Part shown: positions 10,994-22,949 of the stretch, piece by piece
How the letters are laid out: the number at the start of each line of letters is the position of its first letter
How positions within the stretch are numbered: position 1 is the first letter of the stretch
Program-made: the position numbers and the translations under genes
Source: Kingdonia uniflora
Taxonomy: Eukaryota > Streptophyta > Magnoliopsida > Ranunculales > Circaeasteraceae
NCBI GenBank assembly: GCA_014058105.1
Contig: JACGCM010000669.1
Location: 992,001 to 1,056,000, forward strand
Length of the DNA stretch: 64,000 nt
Direction of reading: 5' to 3'
The notes under the pieces: generated by a model
Database searches by the model: none
What the model saw: the letters and a program-made list of their open reading frames with translations, nothing else
Told to the model about the DNA's origin: nothing

Positions 10994-11332
10994 ATAGTGA
11001 CGATAAGGACTCAGGCTCGGGAGTTTAAGATTCTTAGGAAGATGGAAGAATTGGGCATCAGGTATTTTGGATACCAACTGTTGTAGCTGCCAGCGCCAAT
11101 TCCGGTATCTCCCACCTACCATCATATATCATATGAAGAAGTGATGGAGGCGGGGGATGATTATTATCAAATGGTACATTTTCACTATCTACTGACATAT
11201 GAGGCAGAACGCCAAAATGTCCTTCAGTTATTAGTGGAGGAGGCTGTGATAACTGAAGATGAAGCGGCAGGCGTTCACCCAAGGGAATCTCGTCGGTACC
11301 CTTTTAATGAGTGGGTTTTATTGAAGAAATAA
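10994..11332 (+). pseudogene. ORF-a of antisense block, element A (112 codons)
   Basis: Plus-strand ORF of exactly 339 nt including stop, the same length as its copy in element B (30267-30605). The copies keep the reading frame without net indels and share the stop (EWxLLKK*). In A the start codon is ATA instead of ATG, and there is a TAG at 11084-11086. The protein has a basic N-terminus, RYFGYQ, SYEEVMEA, and a helical acidic C-terminal half. Function unknown. It resembles ORF-b in layout (basic start, RYF, a Tyr-rich middle, acidic helix), suggesting the two arose by duplication. Confidence 0.6.
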
Positions 11333-12136
11333 GGCCTTCCGTCTGTCACTAGCATGCGAGGAGGTAGGGGTTATGGTAAAAGAGGTGGAAGGATGCAGAT
11401 GATTATTTTCTTCCATGGACCATAGATTTTGGCCATGAAGAAGATCTTTCATTTGTAATTTCTAGTTCTGACTATTTCCTGGATCTTGCAGCATGGGATC
11501 AGGGTTTGGAAGTTGTTTCAGGTTTTCATCATCTTCTCTGCTGATTCTTGAATAGGAATTCAAACTGTAACTTTGTGATATAATTTATTGTAATTATTGG
11601 GGACATTTTGTTATCTGTAAAGTATCTTGTAATAAATTTTTTGAAATAATGAAATAACTTCGTTCTGGGGTCATGATTCTTTGTCATGAACTTGTCTGTG
11701 TAGTTCGCTGTTTGTAAAATAGGAGTTAAATATCATGGGGTATGATTGGGAAAATTGAGCTAGAAAAAGTTCCGTGTGAATGAGAATAAATGGTAGTTAT
11801 AGCTGGGGTTGAAGAGAGAGGAGTTCAAGGAAGTAGTTAGATATTATTGTCTGCGATCTGTTTACTCGAACTGGATGACAGAGTTTTTCGAACTGTGAGA
11901 AAAGGTGGGCATTTATCTGTAGGTACTACTGCTGGATTTGCGTGATCTTGTATATTGCCAATTTTCTATTTGCTCGTACAAAATTAGATAAGATATTTCA
12001 TACTATGGAATGAATGACCTGTCATAATATTATGCATTTGATGTTGATATATTATGTTGTTCCGTGAATTTACTTTGAATAATATATTCTTCGGCCAAAT
12101 CAGTGGGGTGATATTTACAAAGATCTTTCTAGCGGC

Positions 12137-12143
12137 TATAAAA
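12137..12143 (+). promoter_or_regulatory. TATA box upstream of ORF-b, element A
   Basis: TATAAAA 79 nt before the ATG of ORF-b. Element B has a weaker TATAAG at 31407-31412, 60 nt before its ORF-b. Confidence 0.5.
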
Positions 12144-12215
12144 TTATGAATCTTGGATGTTTTGATTTGTATCTTCTACAGGGATCACTTTTCTCTAGAG
12201 GTGGTGTGACTATCC

Positions 12216-12563
12216 ATGGTGAGGACTCGTGCTCAACATGCTCACCGTGTTCAATATGCAGTAGATGGTCAGTTTCATCTCAAGGTTGCTAAACTTTATG
12301 AGAGATACTTTCGTAAAATGTCGTATGATGTTGTGCTACCGGGATGGCCATTGACTCTTGCTGGGATGGATGAGGAAGGGAAGCGTGTAGAGTATGACCA
12401 ATTTTTTTGGTGTGACTTGCTTCGGAAGATATTGTTGAGTGTCAGGGTATGGGAGCTGACTGTTTGACAGCTCGCATGTGACAAGATCATTGAAGAGGAT
12501 GCAAGGGCAGCAAATGGAAAAATAATTATGTGTAGAGAACCGAACTATCGAGGTTGCTTTAGA
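12216..12563 (+). pseudogene. ORF-b of antisense block, element A (~116 codons)
   Basis: Starts MVRTRAQ and carries RYFRKMSYDVVLPGWPL, then an acidic helical half with a NYRGCF motif near the end. One TGA (12465-12467) interrupts it. The copy in B shares the start, SYDVVLP.WPL and HRGCFR. A has three extra codons but no frameshift. An AATAAA sequence lies about 85 nt downstream at the equivalent place in both copies, so this looks like a separate transcription unit. Function unknown. The boundary shown is the position of the stop in B. Confidence 0.55.
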
Positions 12564-12849
12564 TATATAACTGGGGGGGTTTGGCAAGCTCAAAGCCTGG
12601 GAGCTCATAATAAGTAATCTATTATTAGAGTATTTCGTGGTTAGGTTTGAATAAATGTAATTTGAGTGATCTTGAGAGAATAAAGTATGTGATGTCTCGA
12701 TCTGATTGAATAATAAAAATAAAATATTATGTTTCACTCTTTGTGTACAGATATTGTGAGTGACAGCTGTAGGATTTTAACAACTGCATTGATCTCTTCA
12801 AAATTTTAATATTGATCTGTTTTAGGAAATTTGTACGATCTTGGTAGGG

Positions 12850-12856
12850 TATAAAA
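12850..12856 (+). promoter_or_regulatory. TATA-like site upstream of ORF-c, element A
   Basis: TATAAAA about 60 nt before the first in-frame ATG of ORF-c (12911). The copy in B is TATAAG at 32084-32089. Confidence 0.4.
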
Positions 12857-12910
12857 GTAAGGTGATTGGTCATTCGTATTGTGTTTGAAGAAGAAGTACA
12901 GAATTATGTA

Positions 12911-13282
12911 ATGGTAGTTAATAGGAACAAACGTGATGACGGTAGGCGTTATCACAGAAGTCATGATGATGCCTTTAACCGACCTGCAGAGACAATAGGG
13001 GTGACTGATATGTGTCTGAAGGAACCGACGTTTAACAAACCGAGGGGGAGTATAAAAATGCGCATCTCTCTCCTTCATAAATTATCTACAGTTTCAGGGA
13101 GAGAAAAAAGTTGTGTCAATCTTATTTCCAAGGAGAGAAAACGTTTGAGCGCTGAGTGTGATTTGAAAAGGAAATCTTTATCAGGTGATAGAAAACTGTC
13201 TGAGAAGCGACGGGAGCGTTCATTCTGGAAAAGACGTTCGAGTAAAGCAGGAGATTGTTGTTCTTCAAGTATAGGTTGGTAA
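12911..13282 (+). CDS. ORF-c of antisense block, element A (Lys/Arg-rich)
   Basis: An uninterrupted 123-aa ORF rich in Lys, Arg and Ser, with LHKLSTVS, KERKRLS and RRERSFWKRR segments. The last 94 codons align without indels with B (32239-32523) and share the SxGW* end. It overlaps a strong TATA/pyrimidine-leader sequence (13051), so it is either a small basic protein or the 5' leader exon of ORF-d read in a spuriously open frame. Conservation of length and stop in two diverged copies favours coding; I cannot decide without substitution analysis. Confidence 0.4.
   Translation: MVVNRNKRDDGRRYHRSHDDAFNRPAETIGVTDMCLKEPTFNKPRGSIKMRISLLHKLSTVSGREKSCVNLISKERKRLSAECDLKRKSLSGDRKLSEKRRERSFWKRRSSKAGDCCSSSIGW
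13051..13057 (+). promoter_or_regulatory. TATA box upstream of ORF-d, element A
   Basis: GAGTATAAAA followed by a pyrimidine-rich leader (CTCTCTCC...), conserved at 32292-32298 in element B. The best core-promoter match in the antisense block. Confidence 0.6.
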
Positions 13283-13619
13283 TATAAAGCCCTGTCAGGT
13301 TGATTTGTTTAGGAATCTGGATGATATTTATAGTAATCTGTTTGATACGTGTAGTAACTTGTTTGATATGTGCATTTAATAATTTAGGGGTTTTGGGATG
13401 TTTGAATAAAAATAGGGGATATGAGTTTAGGTATATGAATAAACTGTTAGAGGGAGAAAATATTGGTTTAGAGAAGAAGGGAGAAATTTAAAATGATTGA
13501 TTTTTGCTTTTTATTTTGAGAATTTATAAAATAGGCGTGTTGATTGGGTAGAAAGTGGTTTTATTTTATCTGTATGTAATAAGAAAAAATGACAAAAAAT
13601 ATATTTTTATATATTGTAG

Positions 13620-16600
13620 GTTTGATATGCAATCTAAAACCTAGTATTCCCACTAGTAAATTTATAGTATCGTCCAATTCTAAGGAAACATCATCGTCAA
13701 GGAGGGGAGACGAGTCTATTGTGATGGAGGAAACTGTAAATAGTGTAGAGAGAAGCATAGAGGGTGGGGAACCCAGTAAGGTTGAGAAGGTGATAGAAAG
13801 AGATGATAGATCAGAGAAGGACAAAGTCCTTATGATATACCCAGAGGGGGTAAATGTAGGGAAATAATACTTGAAATTTAAAAAGAAATTGTAGGGAGAA
13901 TGGGGAAGTTATGTGGAGGAGCAAGGTTTTTGGTTCAGGGCCTATATCCCCGGTAAAGGGGAGGAGGTTGTATACTACCAAGTCCCATGTTTGGCGAGGT
14001 GGAAGAAGGTTAGTGGGATTGGTGAGGGGGTTAATCTCCCATATTATAATGGTCTCGGGATATCAGGCCTAAGGAATGGGTTTTTGTATTTTTTGAATCA
14101 GGTCATATATGGCCTTAAAATTCCTCTGACCTTCTTTTAGAAAGGGGTTATGAATATGTTACAGTGTTGCCCTGCTCAGTTAAATGGGAATGTTTATGAA
14201 ATGATGAGGGTATGTGAGGTACTAAATGAAAAATGGAGGAAGGAGGAGACTGCGAAGTAGTTTGAAGCTGAAGATGTGATGAAGTTTTATGAATGGAAAT
14301 ATGTCAAAGGTCGAAGTAGTGGTTACCTGTATAGTGATTCAGCTAGGCCAAATATTTTTGATTCGAATCTGCGGGTAAACCATAGAACGACCACCTTGTG
14401 TGGGTAGAGGGTAACTGCATGCAGGTTCCAGATGAACCAACGCTTGAACTAAATCATAGATATTATAATCCGAGTAAGTAATATTGATCAATCTTCAAAT
14501 AAACTATAACTTGTCTTCAATCTGTTACTTAAGGTTGTGTTCATTGTTTTGGCAGAGCCCAAGCCTTTATCTACACCGAACAAGACCAGCCTATTCGACT
14601 GTGTTGCTCAAGATCCGAAAGAGCTAAAATAGATACTCAGTGAGTTGGGTATCCGCAAAGATAAAAGGGTAGATTCTACAATTCCCAAAGTTCAGGGAGC
14701 TCAGGAGAGATGACCTATGGCTGGGGAAAAACTATCTTGACTATTGCTGATGTTCTTAGTGTTCCACCTCCTGTATCTCAGAGTACCAAACAGAATACTC
14801 GGCGGCCCGTGAGGCCAGCTCGGCAGAGTACTTCTGCCACTGGGGTGGGGGCCACGACACAAGAGATTGCAAAGTCTATTTCTGGCGATGTGGTTGAGAA
14901 ACTTGAAGTGAGTGTCGCTACTCCTGCTGAGGTCGAGAAGGCCTCGCTGAAAAGAAAAAGGCATGAGGCAGAGGTTAGTTCTTGAACTAATCCTTATGTC
15001 GCAGCTAAGATGGCTGAGCTGGGGCTGAAATACTGCTTGATGGCTAGGAGGGATCTGGAGCAGCTCGATACAGAGTATTGTAAACATACTTTTGGGATAC
15101 TTTTGTTGAAATCCTTAATTATTTTTGTATTTGGACTAAAAACTATTATGCGGACTTTAACTCTGTATGTTTGTACTGGCAGCTCTCAATGCTGCTGAAG
15201 GGGGCGAAAAAGTATTTGGAAAAAAGGAGCCAGGAGTTCAGGGATCTTACAGCGAAGTTCAAAGTTCAATCCACTCGCATAAAAGAGTTTGAAGATCAAT
15301 CCGCGCATGTAAAGGAGCTCGAAGCTGGAGAAGGAGAACAAAGCCGAAGAGGCTCCAACGCTCGCAGAAAAGTATTCAAATCTGGTAGAGCATGATGATG
15401 TGATATTGAAATCGGTGGAAGCCCTTAAAGTAAAACAAAATTACTTTATTTAATCCTATTATGATTTTGGATTACGTCCAGCTGATGTGAAGCTAGACCA
15501 GGTCGAAAGGTACAAGGAAATTAAGTTCCCTTCAGAGGTTCTAGAGGCAGTGATGGCAGACGCTGGTGTTTCTCCTAAGAAAGTGTTAGAGTTTCCACCA
15601 GAAAGTGCCAAACCAGTTTGAGTAGCTAAAAGAACATTGGATCCTCCTTCTGAGCGTGTTTGCCCGGGTCAGCTGGTTTGGCAAACATTCGATCCTCCAT
15701 CTGAGGTAAAAACCAACAAGAATCTATAAACCTTTTGTGGTATTCTATTTTTGATTCCGTGCAGCTCGTTTGATATCAAAGTGATAGTACTCTGTATTTG
15801 TTAAAGTTGGCGTGATGATTTGAAACATGTTTGTTTTAGATGTCTATATTATAACAAAATATATATACTCTGTATAGGAGATAGAGCGACTGAGAAAAAT
15901 AAACTCCGAACTGGAGAGATCGTTGAGTAGGGTGAGGGATTTTGTGGCTCGTATTTAATAGGTACTTAATAAAACTGAATATGAGATAAAGAAATTTAAG
16001 TTGAATTCAGAGAAAACTTTTAAAGAGCTATATGATCTTCAATGTAGATATGCTAAGATAAAAATAAAAAAAAGGATGAGGTGTTAAGGAAGGAAGAGGA
16101 AAGGGGGTTATTAGTTCGAAAACCAAAAGAGTTGACATGTTTTAACGACCCGGGTGATAAGGTTAGGTGTCAAAGTATGTTAATAACTCTGACATTGTAT
16201 TTTGAGGTCGAAGTAGATAGTAAACGAGGGTTAAAAGAAGCTTATGTAGAACTTTTAAAGGAGAAAGGCATAGTTCCAGACCTAGCCCGAGTTATGTTTT
16301 TAGCTCAAGAAACACATAATTATCATAATTTAGAGGCGAGAAGGTGTTCTGCTCAAGCTGGTGTGTCTATTGTATGGGGTGATGTAGAACTTTTATCTGA
16401 TGCGTTTGGTTTATGTAGGATCGGAGGGCTATGAGAATTATATTTTTTAGGATTAGGAAAGAGCAAATAGAGGTTCAAAAGCAATTAGAGGGTGAATTAA
16501 AGGGGTTACAGGAAGAATTATTGTAACATATGGAGCAAAAAATGCCTTTAGAAACGCGGTTGTCAAAAGAAATGGCTGTTCGAATGAAGGTAGAAGCGAA

Positions 16601-17080
16601 TTTGAAGGCTTTAGGTGTATTACAGAAAGACACGCATCAACGGCTGCACAAAGCGAAAATGACATTGATGGATCATCTATATCCGTCATGAGCAAAAGTT
16701 ATTGCTCGAACAAAACATGAGCGTCATATAGACAGTGTTATTGATTTTTATGGGGGAGAACTGTCCAGGGTAGAGAACGAATTTGGAAGTTCGTGACGGG
16801 ATGTGGGAAGGATTTTGATGTAGAGAACACCAAGGCTGAGAATATGTGGTTTTCCAAAGGTGATGGAAAAATTACTGATGACAATCCCCTTCTGAGGTAG
16901 AGGCAACTGTCATCAGAAGAGAGTGATGAGGAGGTCGAAAGCCTGATATCCCGATCGCGGCGTAAACAACGTCCGTAGGAGGTAGTAACCTTTACCACTC
17001 CAATTGATGTGCAATTAACGAACAAAAAGAGTTTGAGAGATAAATGGCAGTCTTCTCATTCCTTGAAGAATCAAAAATAG
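13620..17080 (+). pseudogene. ORF-d of antisense block, element A: multi-exon coiled-coil protein, broken
   Basis: Read against element B, this is one multi-exon gene: leader intron 13275-13619; exon to 14473; 82-nt intron 14474-14555 (GTAAGT...GCAG); next exon to about 15094; intron ending at 15182; exon to 15705; intron 15706-15877; then a long last part to TAG at 17078-17080. The N-terminal part (YYQVPCLARWKK, PYYNGLG, then CPAQLN/MMRVCE further on) recalls, by layout, the plant 'putative gypsy-type transposon' domain; that assignment is inference. A basic KRKRHE stretch follows, then long heptad-rich coiled coils. Damage includes a frameshift at the start, many stops, and a lost donor (GT to GA near 15095). 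Confidence 0.6.
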
Positions 17081-17290
17081 GGTATTCTCAATTTTTTATT
17101 ACCGGCCCTGCATATGTGTTAGATCTTTGTATATTGTTATTGATGATAAATGAAATTTGTTCTCTATGATAATGAATAAAGCAGTGTATCGATATTACTC
17201 AGATACCATGTTCTTGATTTAAACTTGTTAACTATGAAATGTAATCTATTGGTATAATTAAATTATTATGAATGTAAACTGTGATGACAG

Positions 17291-18507
17291 GTGGAATTGG
17301 TAGCTATTCAAAGTCAGTGTAACGTGTTACGCGCCCAAAATGAACAACTGAACACTGAGCTAAGTTCGAGTCAGGTCGCACTAAAAGGTGCTACTGAGTT
17401 AGTAGAAAGAACAAAGGTGGAGATAGTGAAAGAGCGAGACGTTGGAGCTCGATTGTCTGAGGATCTACAAAAGAAAAAGGCAAATCTAGCCAACGGACTG
17501 AGAAGGATAGATCAATTAAGATAAATTATAATAAAGAAAGAGGTTGGTTTATAGGTAGTTCGAGGTAAGAGAGCCAGTAGGGAGCAGAGTTTACATCTGC
17601 TCGAGTTCGTATTACAGAACTATTGGCAAAATTAGAGCAGAAATATAAAAATGTAAAAGACTTATAATTCTAAGTAAATGTGCTTGAAGCGGAGGTAGCT
17701 AATATGTGAGCGCGTGCGTCTAAGTATGAAGTGTTATGGCTAGTTACTGACGTTCTGATAAAGAAGATGGAAGAGGCCCGCAATAGACAGAATGAAAACA
17801 TAAATACAGTTTGGAACAAAGTAGTCACTCTAGAGCATACCATGCAAGGGTTGAAGTTAAATATCTTAGAGCACCTGGATGAGAATAGGAAATTGTATAA
17901 TGCAAATACGAAATTAGACGCTGGCCTATTACAGGCGAAGATAAGTTTTGATGAAAGAAGGGTAGAATGGGAGAATCGTGAAGCGAAACTTGATGGGTCA
18001 ATGTCTCTGATTTATCATATGGATGAGTTCATGACAGTGCTGGAGTCTCAAAATTTTGCTGTGCTGGATGAGAAACGACGAGTAGGGAAGCATTGCGATC
18101 ATTTGAAAACTTTGTTAAAGAAAGCTCAAGCTAAACTTAGTGAGCTTATTATGTCTAAATAGGTAAAAACTGAAATAGGTGACGTATATGAGAGAGATAT
18201 GATAGTAGTGATTTCATTCTTTGTATTAAAATTCCAGAGATTGGAAAAAGAAAGCAAACTGGTGTATGATGCTGTAGTTGGAAAAAGTGTGCAGTGTGAC
18301 ATGGAGGCAATACGATGTGAGTACCTAGGTCCCATGGTAGCCAAAATTTGAGTTCTGAGGCAGAGTATGGTTAGAGATGGAAAGAAAATCATTATGGGGA
18401 AAATGCTAGAGTTTATGCGTCAAAGGCTGTACACGGATTATGCACCTGACGCTGCGGGACCTTCTCATATAGGTGATTGCTCGAGTGATAGCTGTAGTGA
18501 GGAGTAA
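17291..18507 (+). pseudogene. ORF-e of antisense block, element A: coiled-coil protein, broken
   Basis: Begins right after an acceptor-like GATGACAG and ends at TAA 18505-18507 with a SSDSCSEE tail (SSDSSGEE in B). The frame is interrupted at 17524 and elsewhere. The longest intact piece is 17731-18162, a 143-aa coiled coil (for example MSLIYHMDEFMTVLE, also in B). It may be the last exon of ORF-d or a separate unit: in B the first base after the acceptor is an ATG, but in A it is GTG. No enzymatic motif seen. Confidence 0.5.
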
Positions 18508-18706
18508 CGATTGTGAGGGTGTGCTATGTATACTAATGCATATAATGTATGAAAATAGGAATGTCTTACCTTTCGTTAAATCAACGATACCGTATTACTC
18601 GAATATCTGTTCTATAGGATGGTCCCCAGAGGTTATCAAACATAGAGGAGCATAGATGGCAGATCGATTCGGTTGATGCCATAAATGATTCGTAACGTAA
18701 AAGGTG

Positions 18707-19102
18707 ATTGGTTTGGCCAGAACAACGAACGATCTTTAATGTAAATAAATGATCAGTTTGGCCAAAGTAACAAACGATCTATAATGTAATTGATGATCAG
18801 TTTGGCCAAAGTAATAAACGATCTGTAGTGTACTAGATGATCAGTTTGGTTAAAACAACAAATGATCTGTAATGTAATAGATGATCAATTTGGCTAAAGC
18901 AATAAACAATCTGTAATGTGATAGATGATCAGTTTGGTTGAAGCAACAAACGATCTGTAATACAATAGATGATCAGTTTAGCCAAAATGAAAAATGATCT
19001 GTAATGTACTAGATGATCAGTTTGGCCAAAACAACAAACGATCTATAATATAATAGATGATCGGTTTGGCCAAAGCAGCAAACAATCTGTAACCTGTATA
19101 TT
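18707..19102. repeat. 44-bp tandem array, element A
   Basis: About nine copies of a 44-bp unit, GATCAGTTTGGCCAAAGCAA...CGATCTGTAATGTAATAGAT in consensus. Units start at 18751, 18795, 18839, 18883, 18927 and so on at exact 44-bp spacing. It lies between the end of pol and the antisense block, in the element's 3' region. Confidence 0.92.
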
Positions 19103-19328
19103 GAACTACTTGTTGGATATATTAGAAAAGTGCTATAGTGTAGGGCAATCGAGCACAAGTATTTCATTGGTGTTAGATTGACTTACGATGAATGTACTAG
19201 ATAGAGTACTGTATGAAATAGTAGAAAGTACTCAGATGTATGGTGATCGAACATAAATCTTTCATTAATGTAAGATCGTCATACAAGATTATAGATTGAT
19301 TTGTAGAAAAGTACACTATGATAGATTT

Positions 19329-20440
19329 TTATCGGCGATATAATTTTAATCTCCTCGTATTCCAAGGATTAGGGATTCGATCTTCATGTTCAGTGGCAAG
19401 ATCATAAGAACCAAGGCCACTATTTCTGACAATAAGAAAAGGGCCTTCCCAATTTTCGGACAGTTTCCAAGAGCTTACTTCCTTTATGTGCTTGGGAATT
19501 TCTCGTAGGACGAGATCTTTGATTTCGAACTCTCTGTAACGAACGCGGTTGCTGTAAGATTGGGCTAGAGCTTGGTAGTATCTTCCCAAATGCATGATTG
19601 CTCTGCCTCTAGTCTCCTCGATCCAATTTATGTTACATGCCAACTGGTACTCATTCTCTTCATCCATCATAGTATGGTTGGTATTGGGCGATGATATAGA
19701 GTTGGGATGATTGCTTTAGTACCAAACACTAGTAAGAACGGCGTGCATCATACTGATACTCGAGGTGCTGTCCGATATGCCCACAAGACATGTGGTAGTT
19801 CTTGGACCCAATTACCCTTCTTCTCTGTCAAGCTCTTTTTGATCCCATCCACTATAGTTCGATTAGTGATTTGCGCCTGGCCATTTTCTTGAGGGTAATA
19901 TGGATTTGAAGGGGAGTAGATTATATTATGTTAATATATGAATTTAACGACTCTGGAGCTAATGAACTGAGGTCCATTATCTATTCTGATGAGATGAGGG
20001 CAACCGAATCGGATGATGAAAGTTTCCCAGATAAATTTGATGACTTCATCTTTGTGTGTGCAGCATAGAGGAACTGCTTCTACCCATTTTGTGAAGTAAT
20101 ATGTCGCTACTAGGAGGTGTTTCCTTTTGCCTGGTGCCATGGGGAATTCTCTTACATGGTCGAAGGCCCATCTTTTAAATGGCCAAACAATATTGCTGGA
20201 ATGGAGTTCCAAGGCTGGAGCTCGAATTTGGGGGCCATATCTTTGGCAGGCATCACACTTTCTTATGACTTCAATGGCTTGAGCTTTTATCTTGGGCTAA
20301 AAGACTGCTTGAGTAAAAGCTCGATTTACGAGAGATTATCCCGCTGCATGGGAACCACAAGTCCCCTCATGGAGTTCATGTATGAACTTTTGAGCTTCTT
20401 TATTTTATAAACATTCGAGGTATGGTCCTGTGACCAAAAT
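19329..20440 (-). pseudogene. Integrase, element A
   Basis: Read leftward. The zinc-binding domain keeps HEGTCGSH and CDACQRYG. The core has the first Asp in RWAFDHVREFP, TKWVEAVPL, and the second Asp in RIDNGPQF. The third catalytic residue is Gln instead of Glu (GQAQITNRT, near 19880), so the enzyme would be inactive. The C-terminal part (19329-19670) has a GPFLIV...GLGSYDL region and ends NTRRLKLYRR. Stops lie between the pieces. Confidence 0.85.
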
Positions 20441-20689
20441 TTTGTAAAGGAGACCGTTGTCCATGATGCATCACTTAGCATTATCAAGTACGTGTCCCTT
20501 CTCCGTAAGATCTGTAGGGAGTTCGACGTCAAATGTATTTTTAGTCCCAATATACTTGAGATAAGGTCGTCTCCAATCCTTCTTATCCTCTTCAATGTCC
20601 CTAGTATTGATAGAATTCAAGCTTATGATGTTAATGCTGGAGGTAAATAATACTTTGATCATTAGATAACGCGCTTTCGTACCAAGTAT

Positions 20690-21050
20690 TCCTGCCAGGT
20701 ACGCGATAGAGTCTAAATGTCGATTTTCTCCGCGCGGTAAATGTCGATAGTAATTCTTTTGAATCTGCCCATTCTGTCGACTACTGATGCTGCGTAGTCG
20801 ACCATTTTTCCATTCTTCTTAAACTTTTTTGTGTAATGGTTCACAATGAGTAATAAGTCTGTATAAACAGATAACTCAGAGACTTCAATCTCTAGAGCCA
20901 TATCTAGACCGTAAATCATTACTTTATACTCATCCTCATTGCTGGTTGCTTCAAAATTAAGCCTGACTACTTTCTCGATCATGTCATTGGAAGATGAGAT
21001 AAGTACAATTCTGATACGTGATCTCGAGGTCTAGAAGATCTATTCGTTAA
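20690..21050 (-). pseudogene. Second (archaeal-type) RNase H, element A
   Basis: Segment with LNFEATSNEDEYKVMIYGLDMALE and VYTDLLLIVNHY, i.e. the Glu- and Asp-bearing blocks of the extra RNase H found downstream of the usual one in Tat elements (the first string is 24 residues across two blocks: LNFEATSNEDEYKV then MIYGLDMALE). The N-terminal DGSS block is lost to mutation here but visible in B. Confidence 0.8.
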
Positions 21051-21249
21051 AAGATGTCATCCCTTTTGAGTTATCCAGCCTGACTTTCCTTCGAAGTGTT
21101 TCTCATTATTGTTTGTACTTTCTTTTTCCCAGTCAAGATCTTCTACTAAGAAATCTACGAGGAAATTTGTTACTGCTTGACCTTTTTCAGAGTGTCATGT
21201 TCACCAAGAGTGACCGACCATGTTTGTACTCATCTAGATTTTTCCCGTT

Positions 21250-22420
21250 TGGATAAAATCTCTTGTAAAGGGTAATTTGTCACCACTCGAACCGTGTGTA
21301 CTTGAAAATACTATCTCAACTTTTGCGATGTGTACACGAGAGCTAAGAGCAATTTCTTGATCTTGGTATATCGGGACTCTGCAGGAGTGTGAGTCTTACT
21401 GATAAAATAGACAGGTTTTTTTATCTTCCCATCAAGTCGAATGAGGACAGAACTTAAAGATTCCTCAGTAACTGTAAGATATATTGCAAGTTCTTCCCCT
21501 TCGTTAGGTGTACTCATCACTGGAGGTGATCCCAAGTAAAGTTTAAGCTCCTAAAATATTGCTTCACATTCTACAGTCCACTCAATCTCAAGATCCTTTT
21601 TAGACCTCTATTTTGTTGTCCCTTTACCTAAAAGGCTGAACAACCATCGACATCAATCTGAAGACTTCAAAGCAAAACAATTTATTGCGGCGATCTTGCC
21701 TGCTAACTTATGTACGTCTTTCTTTGTTTTTGGCGAAGGCATAGTCAATAAAGCGCGAATACGATCTGGATTAGCTTTTATACCTCTCTTACTGATTAAA
21801 TGTCCTAAGAATTTTTCTGACTGGACCCCGAACTGGCACTTTTCAGGGTTGAGCCTCATCTTGTAGAAACGAAGAATTTCAAAAGTAGTGTGTAAGTCTG
21901 TAATATGGTTATCCTTTTTAAGGCTTTTACACAACATATCATCAATGTAGACTTCTATCGCTTTTTGAGGTAATCTCTGAACATTAGTGTCATCAACCAT
22001 TGATAAGTGGCTCCAACATTCTTGAGAGCAAAAGACATGACCTTATAATAGTATAAGCCATGTTCTGTAATGAAAGCTGTCTTTTCTTGGTCATCAGGTA
22101 GCATAAGTATCTAATTGTATCCTGATGCGGCATCCATCATGGACAGGAGTTCGTGTCCCGTAGTAGAATCGAGCAGATGGTTTATGATAGGAAGTGAAAA
22201 GCTGCTCTTTAGAGTATATTTGTTGAGGTTCGTGAAATCCACGCACATTCTGACCTTGCTGTTCATCTTTGGGACTGCCACAATATTGGAGATCCATTCT
22301 GGGTAATTGGCCTTTCTGATAAAGCCAACTTTAATGAGTTTGTTGATCTCTTTATTTACTTCTTCTCAGAGTCTCAGTGCTAAGGTACTCTGCTTCTGTT
22401 TGACAGCTTTGACTTTATCC
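21250..22420 (-). pseudogene. Reverse transcriptase and gypsy RNase H, element A
   Basis: RT fingers/palm remnants run from about 22420 leftward, with LLSMMDAASGYN (first catalytic Asp) and, at 21653-22000, VYIDDMLCKS carrying the catalytic Asp pair intact. Connection and RNase H follow at 21250-21600 (VYFISKTHTPAESRYTKIKKL). Stops and frame changes separate the pieces. Confidence 0.88.
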
Positions 22421-22949
22421 TTTAAATTGAGTTTGTGGCAAGCTAGATTGGGATCAATACCCGACATTTCCTGAAATGTCCAAGTGAATACATCACTGTT
22501 GTTTTTAAGGAACTGAATGAGGACATCTCGTTATGTTATTGGCAAAAGAGTGTTAATGTATATTCCTTACTTTTTACAACTGATTTTAACGTACTCTGTT
22601 GTTTCTACACATGGCAGATGGTTTTATATAGAGTTTACTGTATAGTTTTCTATAACTTTTCCTATTGTTTTCTGTAATTGCTATATGAGCTGTAGCTTTG
22701 AGGATTTTGGAGTGATGACGATAGAATTTTTACATGCTTGAGCGTGCTTTTGACTTCTTTTGATCTCATATACGCCGCCATTCCACTCAAATCACAGCGC
22801 CAAATGATAGGTGGATGGAATAACTCACATATTGTGTAACCAGCAGCGCCCCATTATCCCTAAATAATGGGATTTTGTATTGATAACATAAAAGACAACG
22901 TCGAGTGTCACAGGTCCTTCCGTGATAGGAAGTATAATCTTTCCTATAT

